Shown: piece after piece, positions 19,101 through 27,243 of the stretch | How the letters are laid out: each line of letters opens with the position of its first letter | How positions within the stretch are numbered: the first letter of the stretch is position 1 | Assembly: GCA_021831685.1 (NCBI GenBank) | Contig: JAKBMG010000175.1 | Coordinates: forward strand, 1 to 64,000 | Direction: 5' to 3' | Length of the DNA: 64,000 bases | DNA from: Bacteroidota bacterium | Lineage (GTDB): Bacteria; Bacteroidota; Ignavibacteria; Ignavibacteriales; Ignavibacteriaceae | Program-made: the position numbers and the translations under genes | Notes under the pieces: model-generated | The model's database searches: none | Told to the model about the DNA's origin: nothing | The model's input: only the letters and a program-made list of their open reading frames with translations

Positions 19101-19131
19101 CCTTGAAGTTGGCTCTAAATAATAAGTAGCT

Positions 19132-19281
19132 TTAATATAAACAAACTAATAACAATTCTATATCTTCTTTCAATTGCTGTTTTATTATTCCTTCCAATAC
19201 TCTGAAATGATATTTGGGTGTCCATACTATGTGATAATCATATCTATATATTACATGGCTTAATTTCTTAAATTTATTCAT
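19132..19281 (-). pseudogene. IS200/IS605 tnpA remnant (N-terminal fragment)
   Basis: Read on the minus strand from ATG 19281, the frame gives about 43 residues typical of the start of an IS200-type Y1 transposase (HVIYRYDYHIVWTPKYHFRV), then diverges and stops. The HUH motif and catalytic Tyr region are absent. A CCTTC-GAA-GAAGG hairpin at about 19328-19340, upstream of the fragment, may be the subterminal hairpin of the old left end. The rest of the 478-bp gap (19101-19578) holds no gene. Confidence 0.75.
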
Positions 19282-19540
19282 AACTTAATTTTAGTATTTT
19301 CACGGCATAGCCAAAAGAACATCACATCCTTCGAAGAAGGTGGATTTCTGAGTTACATTAAAGAAACTTCATACGTAAAAAGTAATTGATCAGTGGTAAA
19401 TCAATATTCTTACTTGATATAAATACCTGCCGCCCTTAATTTCATTTCAAATTAGAGAACTATGCTTTTCATTATAGAGAATAATCTAAATAAAATGCTT
19501 AGAATTATTTAGTAATCAGATAGTTATTCTTGGCAAGAAA

Positions 19541-19586
19541 GTTGACAGTGACTACTATGAACTTTAATAAAGTATATAATGTCAAC
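19541..19586 (+). promoter_or_regulatory. Inverted repeats upstream of the MerR-type gene
   Basis: GTTGACA (19541-19547) and TGTCAAC (19580-19586, overlapping the start codon) form a 7-bp inverted repeat. Inside it lies the small palindrome ACTTT-AAT-AAAGT (19561-19573). The position directly over the start suggests autoregulation by the MerR protein. The spacing is larger than a usual MerR dyad, so this is tentative. Confidence 0.3.
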
Positions 19587-20019
19587 ATTAGATAAGTCAA
19601 ATACACCGCTTTATACAATAAGCATGGCAGCCAAATTAGTAGGCATCTCTGTTCATACTATGAGAATGTATGAAAACGAAGGATTAATAATTCCCTTTAA
19701 GAAAGAAAGCAAACAAAGGCTTTATTCAGAACTGGATGTTGAGAGATTGAGATGCCTTCGAAAAGTAATAAATGAAGAACGAATTGGAATTGAAGGCATC
19801 CGCAGACTCCTTGCTCTAATTCCCTGCTGGGGCATTATAAAGTGTTCTTTAAAGGACAGGAAAAAATGCGAAGCATACAACATTGCTACAAAACCATGCT
19901 GGATGATAAATCATAAAAACAATTATTGTACCGGAAGAGATTGTAGAGTATGCGAGGTGTATCAAAGTTTTAGTAATTGTGAAAGCATAAAAAACAAGTT
20001 AAAAGAATTAATAGCATAG
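19579..20019 (+). CDS. MerR-family regulator with Cys-rich C-terminus
   Basis: Residues 10-78 are a MerR helix-turn-helix (YTISMAAKLVGISVHTMRMYENEGLI). The effector half is unusual: instead of a long coiled coil it has seven cysteines in PCWGIIKC, KKCEAY, PCWMI, and CTGRDCRVCEVYQ, plus a late C. This could bind a metal, an Fe-S cluster or react with persulfide; the choice is inference. It lies 32 bases upstream of a sulfide:quinone oxidoreductase-like gene on the same strand, so it probably controls the sulfur cluster 20052-22827. There is no clear ribosome site before the ATG at 19579, so a leaderless or weakly initiated message is possible. Confidence 0.82.
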   Translation: MSTLDKSNTPLYTISMAAKLVGISVHTMRMYENEGLIIPFKKESKQRLYSELDVERLRCLRKVINEERIGIEGIRRLLALIPCWGIIKCSLKDRKKCEAYNIATKPCWMINHKNNYCTGRDCRVCEVYQSFSNCESIKNKLKELIA

Positions 20020-20051
20020 AAAAACTAATAGTTAAAGGAAGAGTTAATAAA

Positions 20052-21281
20052 ATGAAAAAACTTCTTATTCTTGGTGCGGGAACCGCCGGGACAATGATGT
20101 TAAATAAATTATATAATGCGCTTGATAAAAATGAGTGGCAGATTACGATAGTTGATCAACACGAAACTCATTATTATCAGCCTGGATTTTTATTCATACC
20201 TTTCGGGATTTATTCAAGAAATGACGTTATTAAACCCAAGCGTGATTTTTTCCCTTCAGGCGTAAATGCAATAATTGCTCAAATCGATAAGGTTGAACCT
20301 GAAAATAACCGTGTATTATTAAATAATAATCAGGTACTTTCCTACGATTTGTTATTGATTGCTACGGGTTCAAGAATAAGTCCAGAAGAAACAGAAGGGA
20401 TGAAAGATAAATTATGGCATAAAAACATTTTTGATTTTTATACAATCGAGGGTGCGTGTGCACTTAAAAACTTTTTTAAGCATTGGGAAGGAGGCAAGCT
20501 GGTTCTGAATATAACTGAAATGCCTATTAAATGCCCGGTGGCTCCGTTAGAATTTGTATTCCTGGCGGATTCATATTTTACAGGAAAAGGAATACGCGAT
20601 AAAGTCGACATTCACTTTGTTACCCCGCTTCCGGGCGCTTTTACAAAGCCTAAAGCATCGGCTATACTTGGTGATTTTCTGGACAAAAAAAATATTAAAT
20701 TGACAACAGACTTTAGTATAGGAAAAGTTGATAACGACGCTAAGAAAATTATTTCGTGGGATGAACAAGAAGTTCCCTTTGATGTATTAGTAACAATCCC
20801 TACAAATAAGGGAGACGACTATATAAAAAGAAGCGGCATGGGAGATGAATTAAATTTTATTCCCACCGATAAGCATTCGCTTAGATCCGAAAAATATGAA
20901 AATATATTTGTTATAGGAGATACGACAAATCTCCCAAGTTCAAAAGCCGGTTCAGTGGCTCATTTTCAATCGGAGATTTTATTTGAAAACATGCTAAGCT
21001 TCATGGAAGGCAGAGAACCGAAAGAAAAATTTGATGGACACGCTAACTGCTTTATTGAATCAGGTTTTGGTAAAGGTATTCTAATCGATTTCAATTACGA
21101 GACGGAACCATTGCCGGGTAAATTTCCGCTTCCGGGTATTGGACCCTTTTCTCTGCTTGAAGAAACAAAAATGAATCACTACGGCAAAGTAATGTTTAGA
21201 TGGATGTACTGGAATTTTCTTGTAAAAGGTTTGGAATTACCGATTGAATCGAATATGTCAATGGCTGGAAAGCGAGTGTGA
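20052..21281 (+). CDS. Sulfide:quinone oxidoreductase-like flavoprotein
   Basis: An FAD-binding Rossmann motif (LGAGTAGTMM) opens the protein; a second conserved stretch ends ATGSR, and GDTTNLPSSKAG near the end binds the flavin tail. Cysteines include the one in IKCPVAPLEF (about residue 160), matching the redox Cys of the family, and one in GHANCFIESG (about 335). The enzyme would oxidise sulfide, or a related thiol, and pass electrons to the quinone pool at the inner membrane. Length 409 is normal. AAGGAAGAG precedes the ATG. Neighbours (DUF1641, DsrC/TusE, DsrE-like) support a sulfur role. Substrate type within the SQR group cannot be fixed here. Confidence 0.83.
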   Translation: MKKLLILGAGTAGTMMLNKLYNALDKNEWQITIVDQHETHYYQPGFLFIPFGIYSRNDVIKPKRDFFPSGVNAIIAQIDKVEPENNRVLLNNNQVLSYDLLLIATGSRISPEETEGMKDKLWHKNIFDFYTIEGACALKNFFKHWEGGKLVLNITEMPIKCPVAPLEFVFLADSYFTGKGIRDKVDIHFVTPLPGAFTKPKASAILGDFLDKKNIKLTTDFSIGKVDNDAKKIISWDEQEVPFDVLVTIPTNKGDDYIKRSGMGDELNFIPTDKHSLRSEKYENIFVIGDTTNLPSSKAGSVAHFQSEILFENMLSFMEGREPKEKFDGHANCFIESGFGKGILIDFNYETEPLPGKFPLPGIGPFSLLEETKMNHYGKVMFRWMYWNFLVKGLELPIESNMSMAGKRV

Positions 21282-21282
21282 A

Positions 21283-21987
21283 ATGGAATCTAACAATATT
21301 CAAGAACAGATGGATAAAATTAACAACAAACTCGATGTAATTCTTGAAGAGATTGAACTTCAGAAAAAGCACAGACGAGAAATAGAAGACTTGAAAGATG
21401 ATTTAATGAGAGTCGGAAACGACCTTTACCGTTCTACTGTAATTGAACTAGATCAAGTGCACGATTATCTAAATACCGGTGATATTTTCCACCTTGGGAA
21501 AAAACTGCTTCGAAACGTAAATATAATCACCAAAAGCATTGAACAGATGGAAAGCATTAAAGATTTTCTTAAGGATGTTTCTCCGCTTTCCCGCGAATCA
21601 TTTATTGATCTGATGAACAAACTTGATGAATTTGACCGCAAAGGATATTTCCAGTTTATCAAAGAACTCGGGAAAGTTGCAGATAAAATTGTTACTTCAT
21701 TCGGTCCTGATGATGTAAATAATCTCGGTGAAAACATTGTTACAATAATTAATACGGTAAAAAATCTTACTCAACCGGATATGCTGCATAGTATCAACAA
21801 TGCGATATCTGTTTACAAAAAATTAGATATTGAAGTTTCAGACAAAATTTCTTTTATATCATTAATTAAAGAATTAAATACTCCTGAAACGAAAAGAGGA
21901 TTAGCCTTTGCAATTCAATTCTTAAAGAATTTGGCTGCAAATGGCTCTAAAGATTTAACAAACGTAAAATCATTACAAACAAATTAA
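21283..21987 (+). CDS. DUF1641-type helical protein next to the SQR-like gene
   Basis: The ATG at 21283 starts one base after the upstream stop, which implies translational coupling; the track's start at 21244 lies inside the previous gene. The 234-residue product is almost all helix: an N-terminal coiled coil (QMDKINNKLDVILEEIELQKKHRREIEDL) and a C-terminal segment (ETKRGLAFAIQFLKNLA) that matches the DUF1641 signature. DUF1641 proteins are commonly encoded beside SQR-type flavoproteins, but their biochemical role is not known. It probably binds or organises the flavoprotein at the membrane; this is inference. Confidence 0.75.
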   Translation: MESNNIQEQMDKINNKLDVILEEIELQKKHRREIEDLKDDLMRVGNDLYRSTVIELDQVHDYLNTGDIFHLGKKLLRNVNIITKSIEQMESIKDFLKDVSPLSRESFIDLMNKLDEFDRKGYFQFIKELGKVADKIVTSFGPDDVNNLGENIVTIINTVKNLTQPDMLHSINNAISVYKKLDIEVSDKISFISLIKELNTPETKRGLAFAIQFLKNLAANGSKDLTNVKSLQTN

Positions 21988-22000
21988 TAAAGGAAAAACA

Positions 22001-22318
22001 ATGGAAACGGTAGAACAAAAGAGCATAATTTTGGAGCGGGATGCCGACAGTAATCTTAAAAATTTATCCGATTGGAATAAAGAAGTTGCTGTTGAGCTTG
22101 CAAAAGAAGAAGATATTACTGAGCTAACCGAAAGGCATTGGCTGGTAATAAATTTTATGAGAAAAGAATTTAAGGAAAAAGGAGACGCTCCTTCAATTCG
22201 CAGATTAACAAAAGAAAGCGGAGTGGAAACTAAAGAATTATATAATTTATTTCCCAAAGGTCCGGCAAAGAAAGCCGCTAAAATCGCCGGTTTACCTAAA
22301 CCAAAAGGCTGCATTTAA
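22001..22318 (+). CDS. DsrC/TusE-family sulfur carrier with a single C-terminal Cys
   Basis: The C-terminal arm KIAGLPKPKGCI carries the conserved penultimate Cys that holds persulfide sulfur. The second Cys found 10-11 residues earlier in true DsrC is Ala here (KKAAKIAG), which is the TusE-like condition. The fold signature LTERHWLVINFMRKEF is present. The protein accepts sulfur from a DsrE-type donor and hands it on. It lies 13 bases after the DUF1641 gene and 17 bases before the DsrE-like gene, all in one operon. Because one Cys is missing it should not form the DsrC trisulfide used by dissimilatory sulfite reductase. Confidence 0.88.
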   Translation: METVEQKSIILERDADSNLKNLSDWNKEVAVELAKEEDITELTERHWLVINFMRKEFKEKGDAPSIRRLTKESGVETKELYNLFPKGPAKKAAKIAGLPKPKGCI

Positions 22319-22335
22319 TTAAAGGAAAATAAAAA

Positions 22336-22827
22336 ATGGAAGAGTCAATTAAAAAAATTTCGATCGTAGTTTCGAGAGGTTCTTTAGAGGGAGTTTATCC
22401 GGGATTGATAATGGCTAACGGTGCAAGAATGGAAGGTATAGAAGCAACATTGTTTTTTACTTTCTTCGGACTGCACGCAGTCATCGAAAAAAAGATGGAT
22501 AAGCTGAAAGTTGCTACTGTTGGTAACCCTGCAATGTGTGTTCCATCTGCTATGGGACCGGGTTTACCAACATGGCTGGGCACGTTACCGGGAATGTCTT
22601 GGTTTGCTACCGGAATGATGAAAAAAGAAATCGAGAAATTAGACATCCCCCCGGTACGTGAATTTATTGAGATGATTCACGATACCGGCTGCGAAATTTA
22701 CGGCTGTAAAGCTACTGTGGAAATGTTTCATCTAACAAAAAAAGATTTCTGTCCTCAAGTAGATGATATTATTTCTGTAGGGCAATTTTACGAAAAGTCC
22801 GCCGGCGCTCAGATAATTTTTACTTAG
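22336..22827 (+). CDS. DsrE/DsrF-like sulfur-transfer protein (DsrE2 type)
   Basis: A 163-residue protein of the DsrE/DsrF-like superfamily. N-terminal strand KISIVVSRGSLEGVYPGLIMANGA and a C-terminal CEIYGCKATVEMF motif, with two cysteines, match the membrane-associated DsrE2 group; a further Cys sits in NPAMCVPSAMG. Hydrophobic stretches around 30-50 and 75-100 suggest contact with the membrane. It would pass sulfur as persulfide to the DsrC/TusE protein encoded just upstream. AAAGGAAAAT precedes the ATG. It is the last gene of the MerR-SQR-DUF1641-TusE-DsrE cluster. Confidence 0.82.
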   Translation: MEESIKKISIVVSRGSLEGVYPGLIMANGARMEGIEATLFFTFFGLHAVIEKKMDKLKVATVGNPAMCVPSAMGPGLPTWLGTLPGMSWFATGMMKKEIEKLDIPPVREFIEMIHDTGCEIYGCKATVEMFHLTKKDFCPQVDDIISVGQFYEKSAGAQIIFT

Positions 22828-22917
22828 AAATGCATACTTGATTCTTTTGAAATTAAAATCTAAGTGCTTTACCCGATTCGATTATAATACTTAATTATAA
22901 AAGATTCATTTTTTCAG

Positions 22918-22955
22918 AGCGTACTAATCTCGATTATTATCGGGAAGAGCACGCT
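22918..22955. terminator. Imperfect hairpin terminator after sulfur cluster A
   Basis: AGCGT and ACGCT close a stem that contains CTCGAT pairing with ATCGGG and a few mismatches, followed by TTTAATTTTC. It lies 90 bases after the DsrE-like stop and probably ends that transcript. Between it and 23106 I see no gene, only a strong minus-strand ribosome site followed by an 11-codon frame (about 22990-23022). Confidence 0.45.
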
Positions 22956-23106
22956 TTAATTTTCTTTCCCTTCCTCAAAAATCCCTCTCTCAAATTTCAT
23001 TTCTTAAATAAACTTTCTTCATGAATAACCTCCTTGTCTTTTTCCTCTTTTCACTAAACTCATCATTTGAGACGCTATCTTTATTCATGTTATTCTAACT
23101 AAATAA

Positions 23107-23250
23107 AATTTATTACGAGCCTTCCCATCAAATCGCATTAGGAATAACAAAGTTGGAGAGAATCTAATTCTAAACGGAATAAGCGCGGCAGGCTTAAGCA
23201 AGTTTTCTCCGGCGTATAATTTTTCTGCGGGTATTAAGTTTGGAATTTAG
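23107..23250 (+). pseudogene. C-terminal fragment of an outer-membrane-like protein
   Basis: An open frame with no start codon ends at TAG 23248 and reads GLSKFSPAYNFSAGIKFGI at its end, the alternating pattern of a final beta-barrel strand. It overlaps the 3' end of the convergent receiver gene. It is probably the tail of a lost gene; the assignment rests on pattern only. Confidence 0.3.
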
Positions 23251-23605
23251 TAATTATATCTATCAAAATATTTCTTGATACAGGTTTTACTAAATACACA
23301 TCGGCTCCGGCATTTAAAACATTGGCTCTTTGATCAAGTGAATCGTATGAAGTAATACAAGCAATGGGTATCTTTAAAAAATCTTTATTAGCCTTTAGCT
23401 CTTTAATTAAAGATAAACCGTCTTTTGAACCCGGCAGCCCAATATCCATAATTATTAATTGAAAATTATTATTTGATAATTTATCGTACATTGATTTTTC
23501 CGAATCGCATAATGAAATATTATAATTCTTCAACCATAACCGGTATAAATTCCGGCTGATTTCTTCATCTTCAACTATTAAAATCTTGAGACTTTTTTCT
23601 TCCAT
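23234..23605 (-). CDS. Stand-alone response-regulator receiver domain
   Basis: A complete 123-residue receiver with no output domain. The acidic pair is in VEDEE, the phospho-Asp in IIMDIGLPGS, the Ser/Thr switch in CITSY and the Lys in LVKPV. It should take phosphate from a histidine kinase, as CheY- or Spo0F-like proteins do, but no kinase adjoins it. On the minus strand it lies 43 bases downstream of the intrinsic terminator of a structured RNA, so its expression may depend on read-through. Its downstream end overlaps a beta-barrel-like gene fragment on the other strand. Confidence 0.85.
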   Translation of the reverse strand: MEEKSLKILIVEDEEISRNLYRLWLKNYNISLCDSEKSMYDKLSNNNFQLIIMDIGLPGSKDGLSLIKELKANKDFLKIPIACITSYDSLDQRANVLNAGADVYLVKPVSRNILIDIITKFQT

Positions 23606-23647
23606 TATAAATTACATGTAAATCTCTAATGTCCCTCTCGTATAAAA

Positions 23648-23790
23648 TAAAAAAGGACGCAACTTCCATTACATCCTTACACAGGGCACTGGTATGCCCA
23701 CACACAAAGACATAAGAAAGCGCGTCCATTTCTGGACGCAGCCTCTTTGCATGTTCTTGTGTGTTTAAAATTACCAGTTTTAGTGTAAGA
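23648..23790 (-). ncRNA. Rod-like structured RNA with intrinsic terminator (6S-like candidate)
   Basis: Read on the minus strand, four nested pairings form one long rod: CTTACAC (23789-23783) with GTGTAAG (23682-23676), ACTGGT with ACCAGT, ACACACAA with TTGTGTGT, and a tip GCGTCC-AGAAAT-GGACGC with AAAG/CTTT and ACAT/ATGT pairs below it. Large internal loops separate them. A 10-bp terminator stem (AAGGATGTAA / TTGCGTCCTT, two G-U pairs) with a 6-base loop and a T run follows at 23648-23678 and overlaps the outer stem. The single rod with internal bubbles is reminiscent of 6S RNA. It could instead be an attenuating leader of the receiver gene 23605. Confidence 0.6.
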
Positions 23791-23981
23791 ACATAGCAAA
23801 CGCTACGTTAATATTTTAAATTCAAAATTATACTGCTAAAAAATCCTTTAACTTTTTTGTTAGTGTAAACTATAAAGAAAAATAATCTTATACAACTTTT
23901 GTACTTCGATTGATTATTTGAAATAAATGAAGAATGAAACGAAAATATTTTCTTGCTATAATTCTTTTTCTACTCCCATGA

Positions 23982-26186
23982 TTAGTAATTCTTGGAGCTT
24001 CCGGATATATTTAATGATATACCTGCATAAATCATTCTCCCTATTGAAGGTATGATCCCGGGTCCCGGATATTCATCCGTTCTCATTGTGAAATACTTTT
24101 TATCCGTAAGATTATTAACTCCAAGCCTAAACTCATAATTTGAAATTCTATAAGCTGCCGATATATCAATTACGCTGTAAGACGGTATAACTCCAACCAA
24201 TCCATCAGGTGAAAATTTCGTATTTGCAGGGTCGCCGTAAGAAGAAGCAATGTATGAATGCTGTATGTTCGTCGAAAATGCACCGAAGCAATAGTCAATT
24301 CCGAAACGGTTTGTATACTTTGGAGCATAAGGGACATAATTTCCATTGTATTCGCCGGAGGCGTAGCGTGCATCTGTATAACCAAATGAATTATAAATGC
24401 CAAGCCTGCCAAACTTATTATCCGGTATCAAGCCTCCGAGAAGATTTAGCTCAGCATACATCTCTATTCCCTTATGTTCATCAGCGCCGGTATTTGTCTC
24501 GAACTGGTAGGTAAGCGTACCGGAAGTTTGCTCGATGATGCCGACATCATTCTTCACGTGCATGTAGAAGAAACTTACATCAAAGTTAAGGAAGCTTCCG
24601 ACCATACCTCTAAAACCTAAATCAATATCGTATGCGGAAACATCCTTAAGGTTTTGATCTATCTTTGCGATAGAGCCAAACGGAGTTAAATCGCTGTACG
24701 TTATAGGTCGGTATGACTGACTGAGATTTAAGTAAAAGTTGGCTTTATCAGACGTTTTAAACTCTGTGCCGATTGTGCCCAACAAAAAAGTTCGTGTGCT
24801 CTTTTTATTATTTGCATAAACATATTCATGGTCACTGTCGTCAGCTTCATTCGGTGCATAACCATCGGCGTTAGTACTCAAGTATTCTAAACGAAGCCCT
24901 GGTGTTATGCTCAAAGCATCGGTGACCCGGAAAATATTCTCGATATAAGGTGCAATGTTTGTCGTGTAAAAATTCATATCCTGTTCCCATGGCGAAAGCT
25001 GCGTTAGATCGAAGTCTGAGCCTGTCGTACCGTCAGCTCCTTCTTGTCTTTTAAGATGTGAATAAGCATATCGCAATCCAAAAGAGAATGACTGATTTTG
25101 CCCAAGAAGATTGTAGTTAGATAAAAACCTAAGCTCGTTTGTAAAAGTATTAAAATATTCACGTTCCAGCTCGCGAGGCGTGTAAGTTAAACTTGAAGTA
25201 ATAGCATCCGAAACTTCCGGCGGAATATCTTCATTTCGCCAAATCAAGTTACGTTGACTGAAAAGGTATGATGACACAAAACTAAAAGAAGTATTGTCAT
25301 TCATTTTATAGTTGATGTGCAAAGCTGTTATGTTCCATGGACTGTCGAGCCAATTTCTGCTTCGCAGCGATTGCTGAGGATCTTTGTAAAATAGTGAGTC
25401 ATTCAATCCGCCAGGCATTCGAATGAGGTTGCGAAGCATAGTGTACTCAATCCCGATCTGAAGTTTATCGGTTGGATTATAATTTAAGCTTGCAAAACCC
25501 GACCATTGAGTTTGCTGTGAATTTGCGCGCCACCCTTCGAGGCGCCTGTACTGAAGAAAACCGTAATACTTGAAATTTTTAATCGTCCCTCCAATCGAAT
25601 TGAAACTGTTAAAGAGTCCGTAGCTTCCGCCTGTTTGTGAAGATGTAATCGAAATCGGTTGCTGGCTGCCGTCTTTAAGTTTGTAATTCACCATGCCTCC
25701 TATTTGTGGTCCGAAGGCTAATGCAGCGCCGTCACGAAGAATGGTTATATCTTTCACTGCCTCCATAGGCGGCAGGTAGTAAGATTCATTATATCCATAA
25801 AGGTCTGCTGAAATATTGTAACCGTTTTGACGAGTGTTGGTCTCGATGCTCTGATATGGATTAAATCCGCGAAAGCCGATTCCGTTTGCAGTAAAGCCTC
25901 CCATTTCATTTTCTGTAATGTTGACTCCGGGTATTCTGCCAATAATCTGTCTCGTATTGTTTATTGCCTTATTGGCGTCAAGACTATCTATCTCAAGAAC
26001 TTCGTTCTTCATGCCGGAGTAAATCGTCTGACCCGAATAATCATTCAGCCATCCTATACCGTTCATATGATTGCCTGTAACAATAACTTCCTTTAATACA
26101 AAAGTTGAATCTGACGCTTGTGCCAGCAACAAATTGTTGAAGACAGAAACTATTAAACATAGACACGAAACAAAAAACAACTTCAA
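23982..26186 (-). CDS. TonB-dependent outer-membrane receptor, FecA-like
   Basis: A signal peptide (1-22, ending LLAQ) leads to a plug domain (about 45-170) with VIVTGNH, IPGVNITENE, IGFRGFNPYQSIETNTRQNG and LRDGAALAFGPQIGGMVNY, a pattern shared with FecA-type ferric-chelate receptors. The remaining 560 residues are a 22-strand barrel ending in a hydrophobic strand. It imports a chelate across the outer membrane using TonB energy. The start is TTG at 26186, with GAGG 5 bases upstream and no in-frame ATG nearby. A LuxR-type regulator lies 145 bases upstream on the same strand. The ligand is not evident; iron or another metal chelate is likely. Confidence 0.85.
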   Translation of the reverse strand: MKLFFVSCLCLIVSVFNNLLLAQASDSTFVLKEVIVTGNHMNGIGWLNDYSGQTIYSGMKNEVLEIDSLDANKAINNTRQIIGRIPGVNITENEMGGFTANGIGFRGFNPYQSIETNTRQNGYNISADLYGYNESYYLPPMEAVKDITILRDGAALAFGPQIGGMVNYKLKDGSQQPISITSSQTGGSYGLFNSFNSIGGTIKNFKYYGFLQYRRLEGWRANSQQTQWSGFASLNYNPTDKLQIGIEYTMLRNLIRMPGGLNDSLFYKDPQQSLRSRNWLDSPWNITALHINYKMNDNTSFSFVSSYLFSQRNLIWRNEDIPPEVSDAITSSLTYTPRELEREYFNTFTNELRFLSNYNLLGQNQSFSFGLRYAYSHLKRQEGADGTTGSDFDLTQLSPWEQDMNFYTTNIAPYIENIFRVTDALSITPGLRLEYLSTNADGYAPNEADDSDHEYVYANNKKSTRTFLLGTIGTEFKTSDKANFYLNLSQSYRPITYSDLTPFGSIAKIDQNLKDVSAYDIDLGFRGMVGSFLNFDVSFFYMHVKNDVGIIEQTSGTLTYQFETNTGADEHKGIEMYAELNLLGGLIPDNKFGRLGIYNSFGYTDARYASGEYNGNYVPYAPKYTNRFGIDYCFGAFSTNIQHSYIASSYGDPANTKFSPDGLVGVIPSYSVIDISAAYRISNYEFRLGVNNLTDKKYFTMRTDEYPGPGIIPSIGRMIYAGISLNISGSSKNY

Positions 26187-26330
26187 GGTTACCTCACATC
26201 TAATTATTATTTTTATTACTTGTTATACTTATTAAGACTGAATCTTAATAGTAAAACTACCGTGTTTGTTTCTTCAACACAATACTCTGTTTTAGGTAAT
26301 CTTTTTAATGATCTTAGGTAGCCTCTATAC

Positions 26331-26969
26331 CTAATTTTGGTAAGGCAGAATTAGGCTCTTATCTATAGCATATAGAATTAATTCTACGGGCGATTTCAGT
26401 TTGAGTTTTTTCATTATGTTTTTGCGGTGAGTATATACGGTATGAATGCTAATGAATAATTTTTCGGCAATCTCCTGGTTTGAATATCTTTCGGCAATTA
26501 GTTTTATTACTTCAATCTCTCTATCGGTTAAATCGTTCTCAATGCTTATCTCATCATGTTTTTTTTCAAGGATAACATCGAGAATTTTATTACATATAAA
26601 TTTCTCTCCCCTTACAATTGATTCTAAAGTAGTCAGTATTTCATTTTTACCGCATTCTTTAGTCAAATACCCGAGTACGCCGCCATTTAAAAGCTTTTGG
26701 ACATTTTCTTTTTTAAGGAAATCTGAGATAACTAAAATTTTTGTTCCGGCAGACAGCTTGTTGAGTTCGCTTAATTCATCAGTGTCGATAAAATCTTTCG
26801 AATCATTATACACAACTAATATGCCCGGTTTGAGGGATTTAAGTTTTGTCCGGAATTCCGCCTTATTTATTATTTCTCCTATTAATGAAAAGCTTTCATT
26901 ATTCCCTAAGATTGTTTTAACTCCCTCTCGCACTAAATATATAGAGCATGCTATTACAACGCTTGTCAT
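26331..26969 (-). CDS. NarL/LuxR-type regulator with degenerate receiver
   Basis: The C-terminal 65 residues are a standard LuxR helix-turn-helix (LTDREIEVIKLIAERYSNQEIAEKLFISIHTVYTHRKNIMKKL). The N-terminal 120 residues align with receiver domains, but the acidic pair reads ACS instead of ADD and the phospho-Asp position reads LVVYND, with Tyr where Asp is expected. The conserved Lys (YLTKE) remains. It is therefore unlikely to be controlled by phosphorylation and may bind a ligand or act constitutively. It lies upstream of the FecA-like receptor on the same strand and may control it. The ATG is preceded by no strong ribosome site. Confidence 0.82.
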   Translation of the reverse strand: MTSVVIACSIYLVREGVKTILGNNESFSLIGEIINKAEFRTKLKSLKPGILVVYNDSKDFIDTDELSELNKLSAGTKILVISDFLKKENVQKLLNGGVLGYLTKECGKNEILTTLESIVRGEKFICNKILDVILEKKHDEISIENDLTDREIEVIKLIAERYSNQEIAEKLFISIHTVYTHRKNIMKKLKLKSPVELILYAIDKSLILPYQN

Positions 26970-27188
26970 TTTTACTTATCATTTTCTCAATTATTATTAA
27001 GATTAAATATAAATAAGGAGGGCTTTAATAGCAAGAATTTTCTAAATGTTTAGGCACAACACGCAAGAATTGAAGAAGAGATTATTAAAACGGCTTTCAC
27101 ACTTGCAGAACCAAAACATGTCTGTTGTTAAAATTGATACAATTCTCAATCCTTTACCATCATCCTCAAAGGTCTTTTATCTTTCACC

Positions 27189-27222
27189 TTGACTCCGTAC
27201 TATACTCCGTTGTTTATATTTG
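27189..27222 (+). promoter_or_regulatory. Promoter/operator region of the mer-like operon
   Basis: TTGACTCCGTAC begins at 27189 and resembles the left part of classical mer operators. A -7 element TATATTTG (TAnnTTTG type) lies at 27215-27222, 23 bases after the TTG. The stretched spacing would suit a MerR-activated promoter; that reading is inference. The rest of the gap 26970-27188 shows nothing. Confidence 0.5.
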
Positions 27223-27243
27223 TATTACTGATTAGGAGGCTTT

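Noticed and set aside
19328-19340. CCTTCGAAGAAGG hairpin as a terminator for the cytochrome gene
   Set aside because: No T run and 230 bases from the stop; it fits better as an old IS200 end.
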